DNA of 64,000 nt from Amnibacterium endophyticum (GTDB lineage: Bacteria; Actinomycetota; Actinomycetes; Actinomycetales; Microbacteriaceae): positions 1-64,000 of the forward strand of contig NZ_JBHUEA010000013.1 of NCBI RefSeq assembly GCF_042680685.1, written 5' to 3'. Both the position numbers and the translations under genes were made by a program. Position 1 is the first letter of the stretch, and each line of letters begins with the position of its first letter. The notes under the pieces are model-generated. The model had not been told where the DNA came from. It was given only the letters and a program-made list of their open reading frames with translations, and did no database searches. Below, piece by piece: positions 15,216 to 24,074 of this stretch.

Positions 15216-16823
15216 TCAGAAGGGGCAGTCGTCCGGGTCGACGAGGTGGGGCGGCACCGGCGTGGGGTCGGGAGGTTCCACCGGTCGCGTCACGATGGTG
15301 GTGCCGGTCGCGGTGCGCCAGAGCCCGGTGCGGTCGGCGAGCAGGCGGTAGTCGCCCGCACCCTCGGTCTTGTCCCGGTGCTCCCGCCGCGTCAGGAGCA
15401 CGAGGTTGTCCGGGTCGGTCCTGCCACCGGCCCCGTCCTGATGGAACGGGACGACGTGGTCGACCTCGGCCTCCCCGGGCGACCTCGGCGCGGTCGGCCC
15501 CCGCGTGGCGCCGTCCGCCATCCGCAGCCAGAGCCGGAGGTCCTTCGAGGGGCGGTACCGAGCGCGGCCGAGCGCGAGGGCGGCGCCGGTGAACGGATCG
15601 GTCAGCACCCGCACCCACGACTTCGCGTCCGCGGCCAGGCGGAGCGCGGTGCCCGTACCGATGACGCCGTAGCCCTCGAGGAGGGCCGGTGCCGTCGAGT
15701 GGCCGAGGGCGGTCATCGCCGGGATCGTGACGAGGACCTGCGGCTCGACCCCGCGCCGCCCGGGCACGAGCGCCCCGGCGGCCTTCCGCGGGCGGCGGAG
15801 CGCCTGGCGGAGGCCGTCGACCAGCGCGTCGGCGCGCAGCTGCCCGACCCCGCGGCTCTCGCCCTCGCGGCCGGCGGCGTGCACGGCGGCACGGGACAGC
15901 TGATGGTCGAGGGCGATCGCGTCGGCAGCGGGCAGGTACGCGTGCAGCCAGGCCATCCCGTCCGCCGCCGGGTCGAGCCGGACGTGCCGCCGTGCTGCGG
16001 CCCTCTCGTGGCGGTCGTCCGCGGTCGAGGCCTGCAGCCGCTCCCGGAGGCGCCGCAGCGCGTCCGGCAGGCCCGTCGGAGCGACGTGGAGGATCTTCGC
16101 GAGCGCCTGCTCGTCGAACTCGGCGTGCAGGGAGGGGTCGAGGCCGTCGAGCTCGGCGTGCACGGTCTGCATGACCCGCCAGGTCGTACCGCCGTGCACG
16201 AACAGGCCCCACACCCGCGGCAGCGCCGCCTCGAGGTCGGAACCCGTGTGCACGAGCGTCCTCGCCGTCGTCGACGCGACCCGCAGCCGGAGTGCGAGGT
16301 CGGTGAAGAAGCCGCGCTGGTAGGGCGTGTTCGCCGCGGTCGGCTCGCCCTCCTCCGCGAGCGCGGTGCGCCACGCGGCGAGCGCGGCGACGACGCGGCG
16401 GGACTCGTCGCGCTGCAGCTGCTGCTGCAGATCCGTCACCACCTCCAGCGCCGCGAGCACCGGATCCGGCTCGGGCGCCGACTCCGGCGCGATCGGCAGC
16501 CGCTGCCACTCGTCGGGGTCGACGTCGCACTCGTCGGTCAGCCCGATGCGCACCTGCACGGATGCCGGGTCGATCCGCTGCGCGTACAGCTGCTCCAGCA
16601 CCCAGACCCGCCGCGACTCGTCCCGCAGCGCGGCGAGGGTGTCGTGCACGCCCTCCCCCGCTGCCTCCCGCGGCCGCACCAGCACCGTCTCGAGCATCCA
16701 GTCGAGGAAGTGCGGGCCGAACGTCAGCCGGCGTCGGCGTTCCGCGAGCACCCGCTCGCCCTGCCGCGGCAGGCGCAGCGGCACGATTTCCACGAGATCC
16801 TCCGCGCACATCCGCTGCAACAT
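15216..16823 (-). CDS. DUF222 / HNH endonuclease (REP13E12-type)
   Basis: 535 residues. The long N-terminal DUF222-like helical region (residues about 40-350) leads to a C-terminal HNH nuclease: GEAEVDHVVPFHQDGAGG then TDPDNLVLLTRREHRDKT, with the His-Asn-His order intact. Such genes are repeated in many actinobacterial genomes and occur inside the 13E12 repeats of mycobacteria; a mobile or defence role is suspected but not proven. ATG 16823 follows TACTGT by 6 bases. A repeat-rich interval lies just upstream, which fits the association of this family with repeats. Confidence 0.88.
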   Translation of the reverse strand: MLQRMCAEDLVEIVPLRLPRQGERVLAERRRRLTFGPHFLDWMLETVLVRPREAAGEGVHDTLAALRDESRRVWVLEQLYAQRIDPASVQVRIGLTDECDVDPDEWQRLPIAPESAPEPDPVLAALEVVTDLQQQLQRDESRRVVAALAAWRTALAEEGEPTAANTPYQRGFFTDLALRLRVASTTARTLVHTGSDLEAALPRVWGLFVHGGTTWRVMQTVHAELDGLDPSLHAEFDEQALAKILHVAPTGLPDALRRLRERLQASTADDRHERAAARRHVRLDPAADGMAWLHAYLPAADAIALDHQLSRAAVHAAGREGESRGVGQLRADALVDGLRQALRRPRKAAGALVPGRRGVEPQVLVTIPAMTALGHSTAPALLEGYGVIGTGTALRLAADAKSWVRVLTDPFTGAALALGRARYRPSKDLRLWLRMADGATRGPTAPRSPGEAEVDHVVPFHQDGAGGRTDPDNLVLLTRREHRDKTEGAGDYRLLADRTGLWRTATGTTIVTRPVEPPDPTPVPPHLVDPDDCPF

Positions 16824-16829
16824 GCGAAC

Positions 16830-16835
16830 ACAGTA
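16830..16835 (-). promoter_or_regulatory. -10 (TACTGT), leaderless type, for the HNH endonuclease
   Basis: TACTGT on the minus strand, 6 bases before ATG 16823. Confidence 0.55.
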
Positions 16836-16962
16836 TCGAAGGGCGCCGACACCGACCCCGGCCTGTCAGGACACAGCCCCCGAGGCCCGGCGACACCTCT
16901 TCGAACACTTGTGCACAGCTCGTCCCCATGTGCAGGAGGCCGATCGCCTTCGCGGGCGGGTG

Positions 16963-16994
16963 TGGTCTCGAGGCTCCTTCGTCGCACCTCGACC
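16963..16994. repeat. Dispersed palindromic repeat, copy 1 (shortened)
   Basis: TGGTCTCGAGG at 16963-16973 pairs with CCTCGACC at 16987-16994 around a short divergent centre. The same arms occur at 41831-41865 and 53009-53045, always intergenic. Confidence 0.7.
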
Positions 16995-17100
16995 GGCGGT
17001 GGAGGCGTGGAGGCGTCGAGGCGTCGGTCGCGCTCGGGCTCGACCGGCGGTGGAGGCGTGGAGGCGTCGGTCGTGCTCGGGGCTCGATCGGCGGTGGGGG
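16989..17100. repeat. Imperfect direct repeat, ~51-base period
   Basis: TCGACCGGCGGTGGAGGCGT plus GGAGGCGTCG begins at 16989 and recurs at 17040, and a shorter decayed copy (TCGATCGGCGGTGG) starts near 17084. It fills most of the 299-base interval between the HNH gene and the flavoprotein gene; GTGGAGGC units recur inside each copy. No other feature is visible in this interval apart from the palindrome at 16963. Confidence 0.75.
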
Positions 17101-17122
17101 CCGCCGGCCGAGCGGCGCGGCG

Positions 17123-18568
17123 TCAGGGGCGGAGGGAGGGCGGCGTGCGGACGCCGTGCTCGTGGCGCAGGAGCGAGCGCGCGGCCAGGTAGCCGCCCTG
17201 ACCGTGCACGCCGGGGCCCGGAGCCGCCGCGGCCGAGCAGAGGTACAGACGGTGGCCCACCCGGTACGGGTCCGGACCGGGCAGCGGGCGGGCGATCAGC
17301 TGGCGGAGGCCCACCGCGCCGGCCGCGATGTCGCCGCCGCCGAGGTTCGGGTCCCAGCGCCCGACGTCCTCCGCGCTCCGGGCGCTCGACGCGAGCACCA
17401 CGTCGCGGAAGCCGGGGGCGAAGCGCTCCACGGCCGCGGTGACGAGCGCCGTCGGGTCGAGCGTCGAGCCGCCCGGAAGGTGCGTGTACGCCCAGAGGAC
17501 GTGCTTGCCGGCGGGCGCCCGCGTCGGGTCGAGCACGGTCGGCTGCGCCGCGAGCGCGTACGGGCGCTCGGGCACCCGGCCGCGCGCGACCTGCCGCTCC
17601 GCGAGCGCCACCTCGTCCCGGGTGCCGCCGAGGTGCAGGGTGACCGCCTCGTGCAGCGCGGGGTCCCGCCACGGCACGGGCGCGTCGAGCGCGAAGTCGA
17701 CCTTGCCGATGCCGTCGCCGAACCGGAACGTGCGCAGCCACGCCCGCACGGCCGGATGGATGCGGTGCCGGGCGGTCCGCAGCAGGGTGGGGACGCTCGT
17801 GTCGAGCACGATCGCTGCGGACGCGGGCAGGTCGCGCACGTCGACGACCTCGCGCCCGGTCTCGATGCGGCCGCCGTGCGCGAGCAGGTCCGCGACGAGC
17901 GCGTCCGGGATCGTCGACGTGCCGCCCTCGGGGATCGGCCACCCCCGGGCGTGCGCCTGCACCGCGAGCGCCAGGCCCGCGGCGGCGGTCGAGAGCGACG
18001 GCATGGGGCGGATCGTGTGCGCCATCACCCCGGTGATGAGGGCGGCGGCGTCGCGGGTGCGCCAGCGGCCGTCCCAGGCGGGGCCGCCCTGGTCGAGGAC
18101 GGCGAGCCCGAACCGCAGCGCCGCGGCCGGGTCGGGCGGCACGCGCAGCACGGGTCCGCCCGTGAAGCGGGCGACGCGGTCGGCGCGCGCCGCGAGCGGG
18201 CCGAGCAGCCGTCGCCAGGTCGGCCCGTCGGCGCCGAGGCCGGCGGCGGTGCGGGCCAGGTCGCGCCAGGCGAGCGCCGAGGAGCCGTCCTCGAAGGGGT
18301 GGGCGTAGGAGAGCTCCGGGGTCAGCATCCTGATGCGCTCCGCGAGGCCGAAGCGGCGGAAGAAGGGCGACGCCACCGCCATCGGGTGCACCGCCGAGCC
18401 GAGGTCGTGCCGGAAGCCGGGCAGGGTCGCCTCCGCCGTCCGCGCCGCTCCCCCGACCTCGTCCGCGCCCTCGATCACCACCACGTCGAGCCCCGAGCGC
18501 GCGAGCGTGACCGCGGCGGCGAGCCCGTTCACCCCGGCTCCGACCACGACGACGTCCGGTTCGCTCAT
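17123..18568 (-). CDS. FAD-dependent phytoene desaturase-like oxidoreductase
   Basis: 481 residues. The N-terminal dinucleotide fold reads VVVVGAGVNGLAAAVTLAR followed by Glu in VVVIEGADEVGGAARTAE, the CrtI-type FAD site. HDLGSAVHPMAVASPFFRRFGL and the C-terminal APGPGVHGQGGYLAARSLL (FAD-binding, with GxxGxG-like spacing) complete the family pattern. Substrate unknown; relatives desaturate carotenoids or saturate retinol-like lipids, but no carotenoid genes are near. Start ATG 18568 is chosen over an upstream frame because GGGGAGGAG lies 5 bases before it. A repeat-rich interval lies downstream. Confidence 0.87.
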   Translation of the reverse strand: MSEPDVVVVGAGVNGLAAAVTLARSGLDVVVIEGADEVGGAARTAEATLPGFRHDLGSAVHPMAVASPFFRRFGLAERIRMLTPELSYAHPFEDGSSALAWRDLARTAAGLGADGPTWRRLLGPLAARADRVARFTGGPVLRVPPDPAAALRFGLAVLDQGGPAWDGRWRTRDAAALITGVMAHTIRPMPSLSTAAAGLALAVQAHARGWPIPEGGTSTIPDALVADLLAHGGRIETGREVVDVRDLPASAAIVLDTSVPTLLRTARHRIHPAVRAWLRTFRFGDGIGKVDFALDAPVPWRDPALHEAVTLHLGGTRDEVALAERQVARGRVPERPYALAAQPTVLDPTRAPAGKHVLWAYTHLPGGSTLDPTALVTAAVERFAPGFRDVVLASSARSAEDVGRWDPNLGGGDIAAGAVGLRQLIARPLPGPDPYRVGHRLYLCSAAAAPGPGVHGQGGYLAARSLLRHEHGVRTPPSLRP

Positions 18569-18618
18569 GACCGCTCCTCCCCGCCGCCTCCCGGCACCCC
18601 GGGGCAAGGATGGCCCGC

Positions 18619-18900
18619 ATGGCTGAGATCACGACCGAGCACGACGCCGACGGCTCCCGCTACGTCGCCCTGCTCGAGGGCCGCCCCATCGGCGAGGCCC
18701 GCTACACGGACGGCGACGGCGAGCGGACCTTCACGCACACCCTGATCGACAAGGACCAGGAGGGCAACGGCTACGGCACGTCGCTGATCCGCGCCGCGCT
18801 CGACGACACGCGGGGCACGGGGCTCACGCCGGTCGGGCAGTGCCCGATGGTCGCGCACTTCCTCGAGAAGCACCCGGAGTACGCGCGCCCCTCCTCCTGA
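18619..18900 (+). CDS. YjdJ-type small GNAT N-acetyltransferase
   Basis: 93 residues, a minimal GNAT-like domain of the GCN5-related YjdJ/GTLF3 class. DGERTFTHTLIDKDQEGNGYGTSLI is the acetyl-CoA loop (Q-x-x-G-x-G), and VGQCPMVAHFLEKHPEY is the class's conserved C-terminus. ATG 18619 is preferred to ATG 18610 because AAGGAT lies 7 bases before it. Substrate unknown. The adjoining gene starts after its own -10. Confidence 0.85.
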   Translation: MAEITTEHDADGSRYVALLEGRPIGEARYTDGDGERTFTHTLIDKDQEGNGYGTSLIRAALDDTRGTGLTPVGQCPMVAHFLEKHPEYARPSS

Positions 18901-18906
18901 CGCGCC

Positions 18907-18912
18907 TAGGCT
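18907..18912 (+). promoter_or_regulatory. -10 (TAGGCT), leaderless type, for the FBP-domain gene
   Basis: TAGGCT, 9 bases before ATG 18922. Confidence 0.5.
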
Positions 18913-18921
18913 CGCTGACCG

Positions 18922-19413
18922 ATGCAGCCGGTCACCGAGGAACAGATCCGCGACTCCTTCGTCAACACCACCGCGGGCGACGCGAAGCGGGTCCCGATGC
19001 CCGGGCTGCACGAGGTGCTGTGGACCGAGCGCGAGTACCTCGGCTGGCACGACGCCAAGGCGCCGCAGCGCGCGTACCTCACCGTCTGGCGCGGGGACCA
19101 TCCGATCTCGTTCGTGCTGCGCGCCGCGGAGCAGCGGACGCGGCCCGGCATCGGCGGCATGTGCTCCCTGTGCCACACCCCGCAGCCGGCGAGCCAGGTC
19201 GCGCTGTTCAGCGCGGCGCGTCCCGGCGACGCGGGCCGCAAGGGCGACACCGTCGGCACGTACATCTGCGCCGACCTCGGCTGCTCGGCCGCGATCCGCG
19301 TCGCCCCGCCCGCGGCGCCGATGCAGCTGCCCCCGGAGGAGATCGTGCAGCGCCGCATCGACGGCCTCCGCGAGCGCCTCGACTCCTTCGCGACGAGCGT
19401 CCTCACGCACTGA
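18922..19413 (+). CDS. FBP-domain (elongation factor G-binding) treble-clef zinc protein
   Basis: 163 residues. Four cysteines in C-x2-C and C-x4-C pairs (MCSLCHTPQPAS and YICADLGCSAAIR) form the treble-clef zinc finger of the FBP C-terminal domain found in FusB-type proteins, which bind EF-G and relieve fusidic acid inhibition. This protein lacks the long helical N-terminal domain of FusB and keeps an N-terminal helix-strand region (EEQIRDSFVNTT). Actinobacterial homologues have not, as far as I know, been tied to resistance; EF-G binding is inferred from the family only. Confidence 0.82.
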   Translation: MQPVTEEQIRDSFVNTTAGDAKRVPMPGLHEVLWTEREYLGWHDAKAPQRAYLTVWRGDHPISFVLRAAEQRTRPGIGGMCSLCHTPQPASQVALFSAARPGDAGRKGDTVGTYICADLGCSAAIRVAPPAAPMQLPPEEIVQRRIDGLRERLDSFATSVLTH

Positions 19414-19506
19414 CCGCCGTGTGCGGCGCGTACGGATCGGGCCGCCTGCCGTAGCGAACGCGTAAAGACCCGGCCCGGGCGCGCGCCGCCGCGGTCGGAT
19501 CGGGAC

Positions 19507-19590
19507 GTGCTCGACGTCCTCTGCATCGCCGGCGTGCTCGTGCTCGCCGCGCTGACCTCCGCCACCGCCCGCTGGGCGGCGAGGCGATGA
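19507..19590 (+). CDS. 27-residue membrane peptide coupled to kdpF
   Basis: GTG 19507 opens 27 codons: VLDVLCIAGVLVLAALTSAT then ARWAARR, i.e. one hydrophobic helix with a basic end. Its TGA overlaps the ATG of kdpF (ATGA at 19587-19590), so translation can pass from one to the next. It may be a small extra Kdp-associated subunit, a leader that controls entry into kdpF, or chance. No clear Shine-Dalgarno or TANNNT was found upstream, which lowers confidence. The 93 bases upstream (19414-19506) hold no recognisable riboswitch. Confidence 0.5.
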   Translation: MLDVLCIAGVLVLAALTSATARWAARR

Positions 19591-19676
19591 CCGCCTTCGC
19601 CGTCGTGGCCGCGGTGCTCGCCGTCGCCGCGACCGCCTACTGCGTCGTGGCGCTCGTGCACCCGGAGCGGTTCTGA
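19587..19676 (+). CDS. kdpF: KdpF, potassium-transporting ATPase small subunit
   Basis: 29 residues, the normal size: one membrane helix (AFAVVAAVLAVAATAYCVVALV) ending in HPERF, the motif (Y-x-x-x-x-x-P-E-x-F) shared by KdpF proteins. It sits between the Kdp subunits and stabilises the complex. The stop lies 2 bases before kdpA. GAGGCG just upstream of ATG 19587 is a weak Shine-Dalgarno, so coupling to the preceding 27-codon ORF may matter. Confidence 0.9.
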   Translation: MTAFAVVAAVLAVAATAYCVVALVHPERF

Positions 19677-19678
19677 CG

Positions 19679-21349
19679 ATGGCGGCGCTGCCCTTCCTCG
19701 CCACCCTCGGCGCGCTCGTCGCCGCCCTCGTGGTCCTCGGCCTGCCGCTGTCGACCTGGCTGGCGCGCACGTACACGGCGGAGCGCGACTGGGCGCTCGA
19801 GCGGGGCGTGTACCGCCTGCTCGGCGTCGACCCGCGCGCGACGCAGCGCTGGCCGGGCTACTTCCGCGGCCTGCTCGCGGTGTCGGTGCTCGGCGTGCTG
19901 CTGCTCTACGCCCTGCAGCGCCTGCAGCCGCTCCTGCCGTACTCCCTCGGGCTGCCCGCCGTGCCCCCGGGGCTCGCCCTCAGCACCGCGGTCTCGTTCG
20001 TGACCAACACGAACTGGCAGTCGTACGCGCCCGAGACCACGGTCGGCTACTCGGTGCAGGTCGCGGGCCTCGCGGCGCAGAACCTGCTGTCGGCCGCGAT
20101 CGGGATCGTCGTCGCCGTCGCCCTGATCCGCGGGATCGCGGCCCGGGGCACGGGGACCCTCGGCAACGTGTGGGTCGACCTCGTCCGCACGATCGTGCGC
20201 GTGCTGCTGCCGCTGACGCTCGTCGCGGCCGTGGTGCTGCTCGCGACCGGCGTCGTGCAGAACCTCCACGGCTTCCAGACGGTCCGCGGCCTCGCCGGGG
20301 ACGCGGTCGTGCCCGGCGGCCCGGTCGCGTCGCAGGAGGCGATCAAGCTGCTCGGCACGAACGGCGGCGGCTTCTTCAACGCGAACTCCGCGCACCCGTT
20401 CGAGAACCCGACGGGACTGTCGGACCTGTTCGAGATCGTCCTCCTGCTGCTCATCCCCTTCTCCATGCCCCGCGTCTACGGCCTCATGGTCGGCGACCGC
20501 CGGCAGGGCCGAGCCGTGCTCGCGGCCATGGTGCTGCTCGCCGCGCTGTGCCTCACCGCGATGGCGGTCGCCGAGACGGCCGGCGGCGGCACCGCGACAC
20601 GGGCCGCGGGCGGCGCGATGGAGGGCAAGGAGCAGCGCTTCGGCGTGCTGACCTCCGCGCTCTTCGCGACCGCGACGACCCTCACCTCGACCGGGGCCGT
20701 CAACTCGATGCACGACTCGTTCACGCCGCTGGGCGGCATGGTCGCGATGATCGACATGATGCTCGGCGAGCTCGCGCCCGGCGGGGTCGGCTCCGGCCTC
20801 TACGGCTTCCTCGTCGTCGCGATCCTCGCGGTGTTCCTCGCGGGGCTCATGATCGGCCGCACGCCGCAGCTGCTCGGCAAGCAGGTCGGCGGCCGCGAGA
20901 TCACCTTCGCGAGCCTGTACCTGCTCACCACCCCGACCGTCGTGCTGGCGGGCCTCGGCCTCACCTTCGCGATCCCCGCGGTCGCCGCCGACGTGCGCGG
21001 CACGTCGATGCTGAACACCGGCCCGCACGGCTTCTCCGAGGTGCTGTACGCCTTCACCTCGGCCGGGAACAACAACGGGTCGGCATTCGCGGGCCTCACC
21101 GCGGACACCGCCTGGCTGAACCCGGCGCTCGCCGCCGCCATGTGGTTCGGGCGGTACCTGCCGATCGTCCTCGTCCTCGCGCTCGCCGGCTCGTTCGCGG
21201 AGCAGGAGCCGCGCCCCGCCGGCGAGGGCGCCCTGCCGACGCACCGGCCGCAGTTCGTGCTGCTGTCGGCCGGCACCGCGCTCGTCGTGTCCGCCCTCAC
21301 CTACTTCCCCGTCCTGGCCCTCGGGCCCCTGGCAGAAGGGCTGCGATGA
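19679..21349 (+). CDS. kdpA: KdpA, potassium-binding subunit
   Basis: 556 residues, about ten membrane helices. The four pore-loop filter regions are present: SFVTNTNWQSY, LGTNGGGFFNANSAHPFENP, TLTSTGAVNSM and TSAGNNNGSAF. This subunit resembles a K+ channel and passes the ion that KdpB moves by ATP hydrolysis. A Shine-Dalgarno-like GGAG precedes the start in the kdpF coding end. Its stop overlaps kdpB (ATGA). Confidence 0.96.
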   Translation: MAALPFLATLGALVAALVVLGLPLSTWLARTYTAERDWALERGVYRLLGVDPRATQRWPGYFRGLLAVSVLGVLLLYALQRLQPLLPYSLGLPAVPPGLALSTAVSFVTNTNWQSYAPETTVGYSVQVAGLAAQNLLSAAIGIVVAVALIRGIAARGTGTLGNVWVDLVRTIVRVLLPLTLVAAVVLLATGVVQNLHGFQTVRGLAGDAVVPGGPVASQEAIKLLGTNGGGFFNANSAHPFENPTGLSDLFEIVLLLLIPFSMPRVYGLMVGDRRQGRAVLAAMVLLAALCLTAMAVAETAGGGTATRAAGGAMEGKEQRFGVLTSALFATATTLTSTGAVNSMHDSFTPLGGMVAMIDMMLGELAPGGVGSGLYGFLVVAILAVFLAGLMIGRTPQLLGKQVGGREITFASLYLLTTPTVVLAGLGLTFAIPAVAADVRGTSMLNTGPHGFSEVLYAFTSAGNNNGSAFAGLTADTAWLNPALAAAMWFGRYLPIVLVLALAGSFAEQEPRPAGEGALPTHRPQFVLLSAGTALVVSALTYFPVLALGPLAEGLR

Positions 21350-23439
21350 CCGCCGCCGATGTCCGCGCGCCGAGCGGCGCGTTCTCCGCCGGCGCCCTGC
21401 TGCGGAACCTGCCCGACGCGGTCCGCAAGCTGGACCCGCGCCACCTCGTCCGCAACCCGGTGATGCTGATCGTCGAGGTCGGCGCGGCGCTGACCACCGC
21501 GCTCGCGATCGCGCTGCCCCTCACGGGCGGCGCGGGAGTCGGCTTCACCTGGGCGATCGCGGTCTGCCTGTGGCTGACCGTGCTCTTCGCGACGCTCGCG
21601 GAGGCGGTGGCCGAGGGCCGCGGCCGCGCCCAGGCGGCGTCGCTGCGCGCGACCCGCACCACGACCGGCGCCACCCGGGTGCTCGGGTACGACGCCGCCG
21701 ACCCGGCCGCGGCGAGCGCCCGGACCGAGGCGGTCGCCTCCGCCGACCTCGCGCAGGGCGACGTCGTCGTGGTCGTCGCGGGCGAGGTGATCCCGGGCGA
21801 CGGCGACGTCGTGCACGGCATCGCGTCGGTCGACGAGTCCGCGATCACCGGGGAGTCCGCGCCCGTGGTCCGCGAGGCCGGCGGTGACCGGAGCGCGGTC
21901 ACGGGCGGCACCCGGGTGCTGTCGGACCGCGTCGTGGTGCGGATCACCTCGAAGCCGGGCGAGACGTTCGTGGACCGGATGATCGCGCTCGTCGAGGGGG
22001 CGGTGCGGCAGAAGACGCCGAACGAGCTGGCGCTGTCGGTGCTGCTGTCGGCGCTGACGATCGTCTTCCTCGTCGTCGTGCTCGCGATCGGGCCGATCGC
22101 CGGCTCCCAGGGCGCGGCGCCCTCGCTCGCGGTCCTCGTCGCCCTGCTCGTCTGCCTGATCCCGACGACGATCGGCGCGCTGCTGTCCGCGATCGGCATC
22201 GCCGGCATGGACCGCCTCGTGCAGCGGAACGTGCTCGCGACCTCCGGCCGGGCGGTGGAGGCCGCCGGCGACGTGTCGACCCTGCTGCTCGACAAGACCG
22301 GCACCATCACCTACGGCAACCGCCGCGCCGCCGAGCTGCTGCCCCTGCCGGGCGTCGACGAGCGGCGGCTGACCGAGGTCGCCGCCCTCTCGTCGATCGC
22401 CGACCCGACGCCCGAGGGCGCGAGCGTCGTCGAGCTCGCCGCACGGCTCGGCGTCGTGCCCGCGGACTCGGCCGGGCGCACCGCCGTGCCCTTCACCGCG
22501 CAGACGCGGATGAGCGGCGTCGACGAGGCCGACGGGGCGCAGCTGCGCAAGGGCGCCGCCGCCAGCGTGCTCGCCTGGGTCGTCGAGCGCTCCGGCGTCG
22601 ACGACGCGACGGCGCGGGCCCTCGACGAGCGGGTGCGGGCGGTGTCCGAGTCGGGCGGCACCCCGCTCGCGGTCGCGGAGGCCGGGCCCGACGGCATCGC
22701 TCGCCTGCTCGGCGTGATCCGGCTGAAGGACGTCGTCAAGGAGGGGCTCGCGGAGCGCTTCGCGGCGCTGCGCGCCATGGGCATCCGCACCGTCATGGTC
22801 ACCGGCGACAACCCGCTCACCGCCCGCGCCATCGCCGCCGAGGCGGGCGTCGACGACGTGCTGGCCGAGGCGACGCCGGAGGACAAGCTCGCCCTGATCC
22901 GCCGCGAGCAGGAGGGCGGCCGCCTCGTCGCGATGACCGGCGACGGCACGAACGACGCGCCCGCGCTCGCGCAGGCCGACGTCGGCGTCGCGATGAACAC
23001 CGGCACCTCCGCCGCGAAGGAGGCCGGCAACATGGTCGACCTCGACTCCGACCCGACGAAGCTGATCGACGTCGTCACGATCGGCAAGCAGCTGCTCATC
23101 ACCCGCGGCGCGCTCACGACCTTCTCGATCGCGAACGACGTCGCGAAGTACTTCGCGATCGTGCCGGCGATGTTCGTCGGGGCCTTCCCCGGCCTCGCGG
23201 CGCTGAACGTGATGGGGCTGCACTCGCCGTCCTCGGCGATCCTGTCGGCGGTCGTCTTCAACGCGCTCGTGATCGTCGCGCTCATCCCGCTCGCGCTCCG
23301 CGGCGTGCGGTACCGCCCCTCCTCGGCCTCCGCGCTGCTCGGCCGCAACCTGCTCGTCTACGGGGTCGGCGGCGTCGTCGCCCCCTTCATCGGGATCAAG
23401 CTGATCGACCTCGTCGTCGCGCTGATCCCCGGCTTCTAG
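21346..23439 (+). CDS. kdpB: KdpB, P-type ATPase subunit
   Basis: 697 residues. Phosphorylated Asp316 lies in LLLDKTGTITYGN; the hinge MTGDGTNDAPALAQADVGVAM and the actuator motif ITGESAPV are intact, as is VMVTGDNPLTARAIAAEAGVD. Membrane helices flank these domains. It energises high-affinity K+ import. AAGGG lies before ATG 21346, which overlaps the kdpA stop by four bases. Confidence 0.97.
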   Translation: MTAADVRAPSGAFSAGALLRNLPDAVRKLDPRHLVRNPVMLIVEVGAALTTALAIALPLTGGAGVGFTWAIAVCLWLTVLFATLAEAVAEGRGRAQAASLRATRTTTGATRVLGYDAADPAAASARTEAVASADLAQGDVVVVVAGEVIPGDGDVVHGIASVDESAITGESAPVVREAGGDRSAVTGGTRVLSDRVVVRITSKPGETFVDRMIALVEGAVRQKTPNELALSVLLSALTIVFLVVVLAIGPIAGSQGAAPSLAVLVALLVCLIPTTIGALLSAIGIAGMDRLVQRNVLATSGRAVEAAGDVSTLLLDKTGTITYGNRRAAELLPLPGVDERRLTEVAALSSIADPTPEGASVVELAARLGVVPADSAGRTAVPFTAQTRMSGVDEADGAQLRKGAAASVLAWVVERSGVDDATARALDERVRAVSESGGTPLAVAEAGPDGIARLLGVIRLKDVVKEGLAERFAALRAMGIRTVMVTGDNPLTARAIAAEAGVDDVLAEATPEDKLALIRREQEGGRLVAMTGDGTNDAPALAQADVGVAMNTGTSAAKEAGNMVDLDSDPTKLIDVVTIGKQLLITRGALTTFSIANDVAKYFAIVPAMFVGAFPGLAALNVMGLHSPSSAILSAVVFNALVIVALIPLALRGVRYRPSSASALLGRNLLVYGVGGVVAPFIGIKLIDLVVALIPGF

Positions 23440-23453
23440 GAAGGAGCACCGCC

Positions 23454-24047
23454 ATGCCCGGCCTGCTCGCCCGCGGCGCCGTCCGCACCTGGACCACCGC
23501 CCTCCGCCTGCTCGTGGCGACCGTCGTCGCGACCGTGCTGCTGACCGCCGTCGTGCTCGGGATCGGGCGCGTCGCCCTGCCCGCGCAGGCGGACGGCTCG
23601 CTCGTCGCCGCCGACGGCCGCGTCGTCGGCTCCGCCCTGATCGCGCAGCCGTTCGCCGACGCGGACGGGCGCGCTCTGCCGCAGTGGTTCCAGCCGCGGC
23701 CCTCCGCCGTCGACCACGACGGCGGCGCGTCCGGCGGCAGCAACCTCGGCCCCGACTCGGCCGTCCTCGTCAGGACGATCGCGGAGCGCCGCGCCGCCTA
23801 CCTCGCCCTGAACGGCCCGGGCCCGGTCCCCGTCGACGCCCTGACCGCCTCCGGCTCCGGGCTCGACCCGCACGTGTCCGAGCAGAACGCGCTGCGGCAG
23901 GCCGACCGCGTCGCCCGTGCCCGCGACCTGCCGGCGGCGCGCGTGCGGGCGCTGGTCGAGGCGGCCGTGCAGGCCCCCGACCTCGGCTTCCTGGGGCAGC
24001 CGACCGTGAACGTGCTGCTGCTGAACCGCGCCCTGTCGGCCCTGTAG
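23454..24047 (+). CDS. kdpC: KdpC subunit
   Basis: 197 residues with one N-terminal membrane helix (LLVATVVATVLLTAVVLGIG) and an outer domain. Seen: GSALIAQPFADADGR, QWFQPRPSA, the GASGGSNLGPDS motif, and DALTASGSGLDPHVSEQNAL, all diagnostic. It stabilises KdpFAB. A strong AAGGAG precedes ATG 23454. Confidence 0.96.
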   Translation: MPGLLARGAVRTWTTALRLLVATVVATVLLTAVVLGIGRVALPAQADGSLVAADGRVVGSALIAQPFADADGRALPQWFQPRPSAVDHDGGASGGSNLGPDSAVLVRTIAERRAAYLALNGPGPVPVDALTASGSGLDPHVSEQNALRQADRVARARDLPAARVRALVEAAVQAPDLGFLGQPTVNVLLLNRALSAL

Positions 24048-24074
24048 GGCCGCCGGAACGGAAAGGATGGGGCC

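Noticed and set aside
19414..19506. A c-di-AMP or potassium riboswitch before kdp
   Set aside because: Only 93 bases are available and no conserved ydaO or similar core is visible.
19637..21244. A 535-codon minus-strand frame across kdpA
   Set aside because: Arg/Glu/His-rich with no domain, opposite a perfectly conserved KdpA gene. A codon-bias shadow.
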